From Elusimicrobiaceae bacterium (GTDB lineage Bacteria > Elusimicrobiota > Elusimicrobia > Elusimicrobiales > Elusimicrobiaceae): DNA of 25,687 nucleotides. Every line of letters begins with the position of its first letter. Within the stretch, counting starts at the first letter, position 1. The DNA is taken from positions 1 through 25,687 of the forward strand of contig JAKSPG010000003.1 of assembly GCA_024405075.1 (NCBI GenBank), given 5' to 3'. The translations under genes were made by a program, and so were the position numbers. The notes beneath the pieces are model-generated. The model saw only the letters and a program-made list of their open reading frames with translations, was not told where the DNA came from and searched no databases. This document shows positions 1 through 6,743 of the stretch, in pieces.

Positions 1-3
1 CTT

Positions 4-20
4 TGTGATGGACAATCACA
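4..20. promoter_or_regulatory. Short inverted repeat upstream of pilin gene
   Basis: TGTGAT and ATCACA form perfect 6-base arms around the 5-base centre GGACA, followed by a short T run. It resembles a CRP/FNR-type half-site pair, but TGTGA and TCACA are 7 bases apart, not the 6 of the CRP consensus. It could equally be a weak terminator of a gene left of the window. Confidence 0.25.
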
Positions 21-79
21 TTTTGGCTTACCCAAACGATAATGATGAGAGGCAAATTTTTTTCAAACAGGAGAATTTT

Positions 80-619
80 ATGAAAAACAAACAAGCATTT
101 ACGCTCATTGACTTATTAGTAGTGGTACTTATTATCGGTATTTTGGCGGCGGTAGCACTGCCGCAATATACGCTTGCCGTCAATAAAACCCGCTTTGCCA
201 ATTTGCGCAGTACGGCTACGGCGTTTATTAAAGCGTCCGAGGCTTACTATTTAGCCAACAACACCTGGCCCACTAATTTTGACGAGCTCGCCCTTGATTT
301 GCCCGGCGGATTTACTATGAACAATGTGTCTGGCAACACCTGCGGTCACGATGCAAAAACGTATTGCTGTGTGATATCCCAGAATTCGAGTCGAAACCCC
401 GCTGTGGTCTGCGGAAATAACGATTACACCTTTGCCTTTTATTCCATGTACCTTTCCAACACACGGGAAAACTATTGCGTGGCCAAAAACGATGACACAA
501 AAGCCAGGCAATTGTGTAAGTCCGTAACAGGGAAAAATAGCCCTAGTCATGGTTGGGCCCTTCCTACCCCGGCAGGGAGCCAAGGCGAAACGAACGAATA
601 CTACTGGTATCTATTCTAA
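80..619 (+). CDS. Type IV pilin-like protein (prepilin-type N-terminus)
   Basis: A 179-residue protein with a class III (prepilin) signal: a short basic leader MKNKQA, then a processing site and FTLIDLLVVV running into a hydrophobic helix of about 20 residues (roughly 8-28). Such proteins are cleaved by PilD-type peptidase and assembled into type IV pili or type II secretion pseudopili at the inner membrane. The position that is normally Glu5 of the mature pilin is Asp here (FTLID rather than FTLIE). The rest is a variable globular domain with six Cys residues, which could form disulfides. The ATG at 80 is chosen because AGGAG lies at 69-73; the frame stays open upstream to a GTG at position 5, but that would bury the leader. 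It stands alone with no pilus assembly gene nearby. Its exact role (major pilin, minor pilin or pseudopilin) cannot be told. Confidence 0.85.
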   Translation: MKNKQAFTLIDLLVVVLIIGILAAVALPQYTLAVNKTRFANLRSTATAFIKASEAYYLANNTWPTNFDELALDLPGGFTMNNVSGNTCGHDAKTYCCVISQNSSRNPAVVCGNNDYTFAFYSMYLSNTRENYCVAKNDDTKARQLCKSVTGKNSPSHGWALPTPAGSQGETNEYYWYLF

Positions 620-646
620 AATCTCCGTTTCTTCCTTGCGCAAGCA

Positions 647-742
647 CGCGGTAATTTCAAACTTGCAAGGGACGGACTTGTTTTCAGATTTGAGGATTTC
701 GTAAGTAAACCCATAAACGTTACAGCGCGGTAATTTCAAACT
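647..742. repeat. 17-bp direct repeat, two copies
   Basis: The 17-mer CGCGGTAATTTCAAACT occurs perfectly at 647-663 and 726-742, 79 bases apart, in the gap between the pilin and metallopeptidase genes. The second copy runs directly into the left arm of the palindrome at 741-850. A 10-base palindrome CTTGCGCAAG lies just before the first copy at 635-644. No gene was seen in 620-888. Confidence 0.7.
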
Positions 743-850
743 AATTTGCGCCACAACGCGGCTTGCGCTTGCGCAGAATACTTTACGCGAACCGCCCTTT
801 AGGGCGGAGGTATTTAAGCAAGCGCGTAACAAAGTTGTGGCACAAATTAG
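741..850. repeat. 110-bp imperfect palindrome (MITE- or REP-like)
   Basis: Outer arms of 17 bases (741-757 and 834-850) pair with one mismatch. Nested inside are GCGCTTGC/GCAAGCGC (765-772 with 818-825), AATAC/GTATT (777-781 with 810-814) and a central CCGCCCT/AGGGCGG hairpin (792-807). The whole segment can fold into one long, interrupted hairpin. It contains no reading frame of its own. It ends about 25 bases before the -10 box of the next gene, so it may carry or insulate promoter sequence. Confidence 0.6.
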
Positions 851-876
851 GAAGAAAGTACAGTTTGCGAAAGTGC

Positions 877-882
877 TATAAT
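877..882 (+). promoter_or_regulatory. -10 box TATAAT close to the start codon of the metallopeptidase
   Basis: A perfect TATAAT ends 6 bases before the ATG at 889. Transcription from it would start at or near that ATG, giving a leaderless or nearly leaderless mRNA. No Shine-Dalgarno sequence precedes the ATG, which agrees with this. No good -35 box sits 17 bases upstream (854-859 reads GAAAGT). Confidence 0.45.
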
Positions 883-888
883 ATATTC

Positions 889-1545
889 ATGGCAGATACA
901 CAAAGCGTAGTCAGCGACGTAAAACTATTCTTGGAACGGCTTAAAAAAGAAATGCCGGAGATTTTTGGTACTACGGAAAAATCTACCGACACAAACGGCA
1001 ACGCCCCTGCGCCCAGTACCGCTAATAAGGTGCTATTTAACGGCGATTTATGCGAAGCACGAACCTATATCACCCCCGATCAAGAAGAAGGAGTGGCTTT
1101 TGACGGTACTGTTTTTCACATCTATCTAAAAAGCAAAGAAAGCGACCCCTCTGCCCTTGTTACGCAATATCTGCGCGACAAAGCCACCGAAATTCTGCCA
1201 CAAAAAACCGCGAAATGGGCCACCGAAATCGGGGTGGAATATAACAAAGTTTTTCTAAAAGATCAACGCACGTTGTGGGCGAGTTGTTCGTCACAAAAAA
1301 ATATCAATTATTCTTACCGCATTATTAAAATGCCACTTGTGGTGCAAGATTATTTAGTGATTCACGAATTATGCCATTTGCGGTTTATGAATCATGGGCA
1401 GGAGTATTGGGAACTGGTCGGCAAGTTTAGCCCCGACTACAAACTTCACCGCCGATGGCTCAACGAACATAAAGACGCTGTTTTTGAAGATATACACATC
1501 ACCTTACCACCGGAAGAAATGCCGAACGAGTCCCCCCATAATTAG
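889..1545 (+). CDS. YgjP/DUF45-family zinc metallopeptidase
   Basis: A 218-residue soluble protein whose C-terminal half matches the DUF45 (YgjP-like) metallopeptidase domain. It has the family run R-x-L-W-A-S-C-S-S at about 127-135, the zinc motif HELCH at 159-163, and a downstream NHG-x-E-Y-W block (168-174) whose His169 is expected to be the third ligand. The first 50 residues are low in complexity and not recognised. The substrate is unknown; family members are predicted zinc proteases, and several sit beside restriction or repair genes, which is not the case here. The ATG at 889 is preferred because domain homology begins after it and a TATAAT lies just upstream. The frame is also open from 763, but that stretch lies inside the palindrome. 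It converges on the transporter genes that end at 1562. Confidence 0.8.
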   Translation: MADTQSVVSDVKLFLERLKKEMPEIFGTTEKSTDTNGNAPAPSTANKVLFNGDLCEARTYITPDQEEGVAFDGTVFHIYLKSKESDPSALVTQYLRDKATEILPQKTAKWATEIGVEYNKVFLKDQRTLWASCSSQKNINYSYRIIKMPLVVQDYLVIHELCHLRFMNHGQEYWELVGKFSPDYKLHRRWLNEHKDAVFEDIHITLPPEEMPNESPHN

Positions 1546-1561
1546 CCGAGTTTTGGACTTG

Positions 1562-2086
1562 CTAATATACAATAAGTGATACTACGGCACTGAGTACCAG
1601 CACGCCAATCGGCCCTACTTTGCGCGAAAAAACTAACAGAAAAGCACCTATAAAGAAAATGACACTTTTGTAATCTGTAAAATTTTCGCGGTTGCACAGC
1701 ACCAGGGTGGCGGCGGCTATTAAGCCGACTACCGTCGGGCGCAGCACCGCCAACACGCCTTGCACTCGCGCTGAACTCTTGTTTTTAAGCAAGTACTTGC
1801 CCAACCATAACATAAGTAAAAACGACGGTAAACACACCGCCAGCGTAGCCGCCGCCGCGCCCCACACATCCCCCGCGGCCGCATAACCCGTGTACGTGGC
1901 CATGTTGATACCCACTGGGCCGGGCGTTACTTGACTAACGGCTACCACATCGGTAAATTGGGCGGTTGTCAGCCAATGGTTTTTGAAAACAACTTCGTTT
2001 TGGATAAACGAAATCATCGCATAACCGCCGCCAAAATTAAAGACCCCAATCTTAAAAAACGTAATAAAAAGCCGCAAGTAAATCAT
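1562..2086 (-). CDS. Half-length chromate transporter (CHR family), second of pair
   Basis: A 174-residue membrane protein of the chromate ion transporter family. It starts with a helix containing FGGGYAM, followed by the family block VAVSQVTPGPVGINMATYTGY (about 49-69) and a central CLPSF helix. About six hydrophobic segments are visible. It is one CHR domain, the short-chain type, which usually works as a partner of a second short protein of inverted topology, as in the paired Bacillus ywrA/ywrB genes. Its ATG (2084-2086) overlaps the TGA of the preceding transporter gene by the 4 bases ATGA, so translation is probably coupled. Chromate efflux is the characterised role in the family, but the substrate here cannot be read from sequence. 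An in-frame upstream start at 2200 would overlap the partner heavily and is rejected. Confidence 0.85.
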   Translation of the reverse strand: MIYLRLFITFFKIGVFNFGGGYAMISFIQNEVVFKNHWLTTAQFTDVVAVSQVTPGPVGINMATYTGYAAAGDVWGAAAATLAVCLPSFLLMLWLGKYLLKNKSSARVQGVLAVLRPTVVGLIAAATLVLCNRENFTDYKSVIFFIGAFLLVFSRKVGPIGVLVLSAVVSLIVY

Positions 2087-2619
2087 GGGTTCCTCCGACG
2101 GGAAACATGCCAATAGCCGTATACTCCGGCCGCCAGCACCATATAAACCGGCGACACGTGCAGTAGCCACACCAAAACCGCCACCACCGCGGGCCACCAC
2201 AACGTTTTTTGGTTGATACCCGCCGCGCGAGCCAGCCGGAAAACCGGCACCGCAATCAACGCTACTACCGCCGGACGAACGCCCTTAAAAATACGGTTGA
2301 CGAGTGGATTTTCCTGGTATGTTTGGAAGAATAAAGCAAGCAGCAAAATAATGATAAACGACGGCAACGCCACCCCCAACGCCGCCCAAAAACTGCCCCA
2401 GGCACGGGCCCGCTTATACCCCACCAAAATAGCTACGTTAATAGCCATAATCCCCGGAGCGGCTTGCGCCACCGCCACCGTATCCAAAAAATCACGGCGG
2501 CTCAAACAAGCGCGTTTGTCTACCAGTTCTTGTTCCATTAGCGGGAGCATCGCGTAGCCGCCGCCCAACGTGAACAAGCCGATTTTGGCAAATACGTAAA
2601 ACAGCGAAAGCAATTTCAT
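2083..2619 (-). CDS. Half-length chromate transporter (CHR family), first of pair
   Basis: A 178-residue membrane protein, the upstream member of the tandem CHR pair. The N-terminus carries LFTLGGGYAMLPLMEQELV, then VAVAQAAPGIMAINVAILVGY (about 48-68) and ALPSF, the same motif order as its partner, so the two genes are diverged paralogous halves of the usual 400-residue ChrA layout. Its start lies 20 bases after the stop of the XRE repressor gene, with no strong ribosome binding site, suggesting one transcript from the repressor through both halves. Linkage to a regulator suggests ion-responsive or stress-responsive expression, but that is inference. Confidence 0.85.
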   Translation of the reverse strand: MKLLSLFYVFAKIGLFTLGGGYAMLPLMEQELVDKRACLSRRDFLDTVAVAQAAPGIMAINVAILVGYKRARAWGSFWAALGVALPSFIIILLLALFFQTYQENPLVNRIFKGVRPAVVALIAVPVFRLARAAGINQKTLWWPAVVAVLVWLLHVSPVYMVLAAGVYGYWHVSRRRNP

Positions 2620-2639
2620 ATTTCTATTTTACTATTTCG

Positions 2640-2876
2640 TTACTTGAGTTTTAACAACTCACTTTCGGTTAGTTTTAATCCGCGCGCAATCTTGCGGATG
2701 TTCAAAAGAGCCAGGTTGCGCTCTCCACGTTCCACGCCGCCCATATAGGTGCGGTCCAGGCCGATTTCTAAGGCAAAATCTTCCTGGGAAAACCCGGCCG
2801 CTTTACGAAGGACCCGCACGCGCGCGCCAAAGGATTGTAAGTATTTTTTATCTTGTTTGGAGTAGGTATTTTTCAT
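2640..2876 (-). CDS. XRE-family helix-turn-helix regulator
   Basis: A 78-residue protein made almost entirely of one Cro/C1-type HTH domain. The fold covers about residues 15-73, with the turn-recognition region FSQEDFALEIGLDRTYMGGV and the following ERGERN loop, a sequence style shared with small XRE repressors and restriction-modification controller proteins. No ligand or dimerisation domain is present beyond the HTH. It is divergent from the pilin gene at 2965 and lies 20 bases upstream of the chromate transporter pair on the same strand. It likely controls its own operon and perhaps the pilin gene; the target sites are not proven. No Shine-Dalgarno sequence is evident before the ATG. Confidence 0.85.
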   Translation of the reverse strand: MKNTYSKQDKKYLQSFGARVRVLRKAAGFSQEDFALEIGLDRTYMGGVERGERNLALLNIRKIARGLKLTESELLKLK

Positions 2877-2890
2877 ACATAAAAAATACC
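2865..2890. promoter_or_regulatory. Inverted repeat over the XRE start codon, candidate operator
   Basis: GGTATTTTT (2865-2873) and AAAAATACC (2882-2890) are perfect 9-base arms separated by 8 bases, and the centre contains the repressor start codon. The left arm is coding sequence. A small XRE protein binding here would repress its own gene, which is a common arrangement. No experimental support is available. Confidence 0.4.
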
Positions 2891-2893
2891 TGT

Positions 2894-2941
2894 TTGACTA
2901 ATATAAGTACACGGACTATAAGTATCATTTTATGGTATAAT
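2894..2941 (+). promoter_or_regulatory. Promoter region of the second pilin gene with repeated motif
   Basis: TTGACT (2894-2899) is followed after exactly 17 bases by TATAAG (2917-2922), a good sigma-70-like pair. A perfect second -10 candidate, TATAAT, lies at 2936-2941 without a clear -35. The octamer TATAAGTA occurs at 2902-2909 and again at 2917-2924, 15 bases apart and overlapping the first -10 box, so it could be an operator repeat. Confidence 0.5.
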
Positions 2942-2964
2942 GATTTAACAAAAAGGAGGATTCC

Positions 2965-3429
2965 ATGACGAAAGGATTTACCTTAATTGAATTGTTGGTG
3001 GTGGTACTTATCATCGGCATATTGGCGGCGGTGGCTCTGCCACAATACCAGAAAGCCGTGGAAAAAAGCCGTATGGTTGAGGCGATCATCCTGGTAAAAA
3101 AAATCGCTGAAGCCCAAAATCTTTTTTTTATTGCAAACGGTAGATATGCAACATTTGAAGAAATGGATGCCCTAGACATTGAAATCCCCAACACCGGAAC
3201 CGTAAGCTACGGCGGCCAGAACAGATTGCTCACCAAAGATTTTATCTATACCTGCCAGGGAACAGCTACGGGAGAAATTGCCCTGGCACAACGCGTCCCT
3301 TTAGGTAGCAAGTATTATATAAGGATTGTTTCCAATAATATAAATAAAATTCGTTGTGTCTCATATACCACCGCCTCATCGGTACAGAAAAAACTCTGTG
3401 ATGAGCTAAACCAACAAGGTTCTTTTTAG
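2965..3429 (+). CDS. Type IV pilin-like protein (prepilin-type N-terminus)
   Basis: A 154-residue pilin with a textbook class III signal: leader MTKG, cleavage before Phe, and FTLIELLVVVLIIGILAAVA with Glu5 present. The hydrophobic helix continues into QYQKAVEKSR, which is very close to the first pilin in the window. The C-terminal globular domain has three Cys residues and a late KKLCDEL segment that resembles the LCKS segment of the other pilin. A strong AAGGAGG sits at 2953-2959. It is divergent from the XRE repressor and has no pilus machinery beside it, so it is one of probably many dispersed pilin paralogues. Function beyond pilus or pseudopilus subunit cannot be assigned. Confidence 0.9.
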   Translation: MTKGFTLIELLVVVLIIGILAAVALPQYQKAVEKSRMVEAIILVKKIAEAQNLFFIANGRYATFEEMDALDIEIPNTGTVSYGGQNRLLTKDFIYTCQGTATGEIALAQRVPLGSKYYIRIVSNNINKIRCVSYTTASSVQKKLCDELNQQGSF

Positions 3430-3457
3430 TACACCGCCCCAAAGAATAGTTCTGTAA

Positions 3458-3562
3458 AAGTTTGAGTTTGCGGGGCATAACGTATAGAGACAGAAGCGAA
3501 GCATACGCAGGAAAGTACGTGAGGGGCAAGTCGGCGGCTAGGCGCACAAATGTGACAAACTT
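3458..3562. repeat. 105-bp palindromic element after the amidase gene
   Basis: Ends are AAGTTTG (3458-3464) and CAAACTT (3556-3562), a perfect 7-base terminal inverted repeat, with further imperfect pairing inside (TTTGCGGGGC against GCGCACAAA). It shares the 12-mer GCGGCTAGGCGC (3534-3545) with the element at 17782-17887, read on the other strand, plus similar ends and almost the same length. The right end overlaps the TAA of the amidase gene (3561-3563). No gene was seen in 3430-3560, and no clear terminator for either flanking gene. Confidence 0.5.
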
Positions 3563-5225
3563 ATTTTATCCAACCTTCCGCTTTAGCGTAATTGTAAATA
3601 CCGTTGTAAATACCCTGCGCCATGTTCTTCTGCACTTTACTTTGCGTCAACCGCCCACGGTCTTTTGGGCTACTGATAAAACCCATTTCCACTAAAATTG
3701 CGGGACTTTGTACCCCTTTTAATACGTAGAAATTGGCCTGGCGCACGCTATCATGTTGACTTACGCCGATACCAATGCCCGGTTGCTTATACACCGCATT
3801 GCGCACATAACCGGCCAGTTTGGAGCTTTCGTTAATATATTCGTTTTTGGCAAGCGACTGTAACAGCGCGTCCACAAAATTGTAGTGGACTTCTTCGTAC
3901 TGCATGGCTTCGTTTTCCAGGGCGGCGGTTTCAGCGGCTTCTTTATCGGATGCTTTCTCGGAGCGGAAGTAGACCTGAAACCCGTTAGCTTGTTTATTTT
4001 TAGAGGCGTTCGTATGCACCGACACAAACAAATCGGCCTTAAACGTATTGGACATTTTAGAACGGTCCGACAAGGGAATAAACGAATCGTTTTCGCGCGT
4101 GATTTTTACTTCAAACCCACCTTTTTTTAATAACTTAAAAAGCTCTTTGGAAACCCCTAAATTTAAATCTTTCTCCCGCACGCGCGAGCGCACCGCACCG
4201 GGGTCCTTACCGCCGTGCCCCGGGTCCACTACGATACGCATTTTTTTATGTGCGGCCGAAACAACCGGGACGGGGGCCGGCTTAACAACCGGTTGCGGCT
4301 GGGCGGCTTTCATCGTGGGGGTTTCGGTCTTCATGACCGTTTTCGCCGCCGCCGCGGTAAGTGGAATTGCTTCAGAATCATCGGATTGCGCTAAAACAGA
4401 CGGGGGAGGAATCTCCGCAGCCGCTTCTTTTACCGGAGCGACTGTTTGCGATTGTTGAGGGGCGGCAGGCGCCTTGGCCGCCGGCAACGGGCCCAGTTCG
4501 TTTTTCCCTACACGCAAGAAAATTTTTCCGCCATTTTCTTCCACTTTCCACACACGGCCGTTCTTGCCCAAAATAACTTGCACCTGGGCTTGTTCGCCGC
4601 TTTGGTGGATAGACACGGAAGAAACAAAATCCGTTTTCAGCCGGAAAAACTCATCGCGTTTTATAACCGCCTGCGGGAAGACAACCTCCACCGTGTGCGC
4701 GTTAGGCGCTTGTGCCTTCCAGGTAACGGGTTTGGAAGCACGAAATACCAGGCGATCCTCTTGCGCGGTTAATTCCTGCTCCAGCCGTTCCACATCAAAC
4801 GGACGTTCCACCACAAATTGATTTTGCGAGAAAGAAATGTTTTTTCCCACCGCCCGTGTGAATTCCGGCCGCAGGAAAAAAGAAACCGGCACCAGCACCG
4901 TCCCGGCTCGTGTAAGGACCGGGCCGTCCAGCGTAACAATTCTTGCATTGATAACAACTTCTGGCGAGTTGTCAGTAAAAATAGCATAGAACCCGCGTGC
5001 CGTTACTTTGGCCTGTTTAGAACGTGCAAACAACGTAACGCCCGCGCCGAATTTGCGGGCCGCCTTCTGCACGTCTACATACGTAGTGCCGTTTTGAACG
5101 AGCGCCTGCGCCGAACCTTTGTCCTGCCCGGAAAGGAGAAACGACACCTTATCCGCGCACCAACCGGTCCACGGCCATAGCACGCACACTAATAGAATCC
5201 CAACAGTTCGTACTAACCGGTTCAT
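3561..5225 (-). CDS. N-acetylmuramoyl-L-alanine amidase, AmiC-like (Amidase_3)
   Basis: A 554-residue periplasmic hydrolase that cuts the amide bond between MurNAc and the peptide stem of peptidoglycan. A signal peptide (1-24, ending GWCA before DKV) leads into a copper-amine-oxidase-N-like region (about 38-140), then an AMIN-like beta region (about 158-240). A Pro/Ala-rich linker (about 245-325) follows, then the Amidase_3 catalytic domain (329-554). Zinc and catalytic residues are in place: H337 in DPGHGG, E351, H404 in VSVHTNAS, and E513 in LVEMGF. The ATG at 5225 gives the best signal peptide; a GTG at 5255, touching the rng stop codon, would add ten residues. It is the last gene of the elongation block and probably serves cell separation or wall turnover. 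Confidence 0.9.
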   Translation of the reverse strand: MNRLVRTVGILLVCVLWPWTGWCADKVSFLLSGQDKGSAQALVQNGTTYVDVQKAARKFGAGVTLFARSKQAKVTARGFYAIFTDNSPEVVINARIVTLDGPVLTRAGTVLVPVSFFLRPEFTRAVGKNISFSQNQFVVERPFDVERLEQELTAQEDRLVFRASKPVTWKAQAPNAHTVEVVFPQAVIKRDEFFRLKTDFVSSVSIHQSGEQAQVQVILGKNGRVWKVEENGGKIFLRVGKNELGPLPAAKAPAAPQQSQTVAPVKEAAAEIPPPSVLAQSDDSEAIPLTAAAAKTVMKTETPTMKAAQPQPVVKPAPVPVVSAAHKKMRIVVDPGHGGKDPGAVRSRVREKDLNLGVSKELFKLLKKGGFEVKITRENDSFIPLSDRSKMSNTFKADLFVSVHTNASKNKQANGFQVYFRSEKASDKEAAETAALENEAMQYEEVHYNFVDALLQSLAKNEYINESSKLAGYVRNAVYKQPGIGIGVSQHDSVRQANFYVLKGVQSPAILVEMGFISSPKDRGRLTQSKVQKNMAQGIYNGIYNYAKAEGWIK

Positions 5226-5254
5226 AAGTTCTGTTACCGGGGCCAGCAAGCCCA

Positions 5255-6709
5255 CTATTCCAAAACGATTTTATAATCTTCCCAAGCCAGTTGAGGGTCC
5301 GCCTGGATTTTAAGCGAACGATGGATATTTTGTTCAATATCGCTCTGACGCTGCTTAATAGCTTCGGCCAACGTGGGGTGCAATACCACCCGCAAGTTAC
5401 CACCGGGGCGACCGTTCGTCAAATCGTAAATTTCGCGCTGGATTTTGATGCGCATACTCTCGGCCGATAGCACGCGGCCCGAGCCGTGGCACTGCGGGCA
5501 TTCTTCGCTAATGAAACTGCCCGTACTGGCACGTTTGCGCTCGCGCGTCATTTCCACAAGTCCTAAACGCGTAATAGGCAAGATGCGGATTTTGGCCCGG
5601 TCGCCACGCACCGCCTTGGCCAACGCTTCCACCACCCGGTGGCGGCTGGAAGCCTTGCGCATGTCAATAAAATCAATTACAATAATCCCGCCGATGTTGC
5701 GCAAGCGCAGTTGGTGGGCAATTTCCTGCGCGGCTTCAATGTTCGTCTGCGTGACGGTTTCTTCCTGCGATTTACTGCCCGTAAATTTGCCGGTGTTTAC
5801 ATCAATCGCACACAACGATTCCGCTTCCTGAATAATAATACTTCCACCGTTGGGAAGCGGCAATTTAATTTTGCGCAGGTTATCAATTTCCGGCTCCACG
5901 TTATAGGCTTCAAAAATCGGCGTTTTGCCGGAGTAGAGTTTGACGCGGTCCGCTAACTCCGGCGAGTTTTTGGTAACGAAATCCAACACACGTTCGTGGT
6001 CTTTTTTATTATCTAACAAATATACTTTGGCATTTTCGGACAGGACATCCCGCGCTACTTGCAGGACAGCGTCCATATCCTCGTGCAACAACCGGGGCGA
6101 GCGGGACGATTCAAACTTTTTAACAATGGATTGCCATTGGCGGTAGAGGTATTTTACTTCGCGCTCCAGCTCATCTTTGCTGGCTTCTTCCGCTTCCGTG
6201 CGTACAATGCACCCCATACCGTTTAGGTGCTTGGCAGCCAAATCTTGCATGATTTCGTTGAGTTTGTGGCGTGCTTCGGAATCTTCAATATGTTTAGACA
6301 CACCTACAAAACTTTGGTGCGGCGTAAGTACCAGGTAACGACCGGGTAAGGTAACGTCCATGGTTACCTTCATCCCTTTGGTGCTAATTGCGTCTTTGAC
6401 AACTTGCACCATCACTTCCTGGCCTTTGTGAAGGGCTTTATCAATGTTTTTCTTATCGCCGCCGATAACGTCGGAAATATATAAATAGGCGTTTTTCTCG
6501 TAGCCGATATTTAAAAATGCGCTGGAAATACCGGGCAACACGTTTTCTACCGTGCCTTTGTAGATGTTGCCCACAATGTTTAGTGCACCGCGGCGTTCCC
6601 ACAACAACTCGTTGACGCGGCCGTCCTCTAAAATGGCAATGCGCGTTTCTTCAAAAGACGTGTTTACCAATACTTCCACGCTGGGCATTTCTTCTATATT
6701 TTTACTCAT
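5255..6709 (-). CDS. rng: Ribonuclease G / RNase E family endoribonuclease
   Basis: A 484-residue endoribonuclease of the RNase E/G family that cuts single-stranded AU-rich RNA in mRNA decay and rRNA maturation. An S1 RNA-binding domain (about 40-125) has the family run NIYKGTVENVLPGISSAF. The catalytic core contains the two Mg-binding aspartates, D303 in AIDVNTG and D346 in VIDFIDM, and the zinc-link CPQC (404-407). There is no long C-terminal degradosome scaffold, so the length fits RNase G better than RNase E. The ATG at 6709 has GAGGA just upstream. Linkage to mre/rod genes recalls E. coli, where rng follows mreBCD. Confidence 0.95.
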   Translation of the reverse strand: MSKNIEEMPSVEVLVNTSFEETRIAILEDGRVNELLWERRGALNIVGNIYKGTVENVLPGISSAFLNIGYEKNAYLYISDVIGGDKKNIDKALHKGQEVMVQVVKDAISTKGMKVTMDVTLPGRYLVLTPHQSFVGVSKHIEDSEARHKLNEIMQDLAAKHLNGMGCIVRTEAEEASKDELEREVKYLYRQWQSIVKKFESSRSPRLLHEDMDAVLQVARDVLSENAKVYLLDNKKDHERVLDFVTKNSPELADRVKLYSGKTPIFEAYNVEPEIDNLRKIKLPLPNGGSIIIQEAESLCAIDVNTGKFTGSKSQEETVTQTNIEAAQEIAHQLRLRNIGGIIVIDFIDMRKASSRHRVVEALAKAVRGDRAKIRILPITRLGLVEMTRERKRASTGSFISEECPQCHGSGRVLSAESMRIKIQREIYDLTNGRPGGNLRVVLHPTLAEAIKQRQSDIEQNIHRSLKIQADPQLAWEDYKIVLE

Positions 6710-6743
6710 GTTTAAATCCTCGCTTGGGCGAAAAGCCCCCTGT

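Noticed and set aside
4..20. TGTGA/TCACA repeat as a CRP site
   Set aside because: Half-sites are 7 bases apart rather than 6, and nothing else supports CRP control; kept only as a low-confidence inverted repeat.
763..888. N-terminal extension of the metallopeptidase
   Set aside because: The extension is translated from the palindrome, has a random basic composition, and precedes a TATAAT box that would lie inside the gene.
1541..1566. ATTAGC/GCTAAT pair as a two-way terminator between convergent genes
   Set aside because: Only 6 AT-rich pairs, poor inner pairing and no T run on either strand.
1562..2619. Full-length ChrA broken into two by mutation
   Set aside because: Each half has its own complete CHR domain and start, and they join by a clean ATGA overlap, as in known short-chain CHR pairs.
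2640..2876. Restriction-modification controller protein
   Set aside because: The HTH resembles one, but no methylase or nuclease gene lies nearby.
3436..3476. GCCCC/GGGGC pair after the second pilin as terminator
   Set aside because: The loop exceeds 30 bases and no T run follows.
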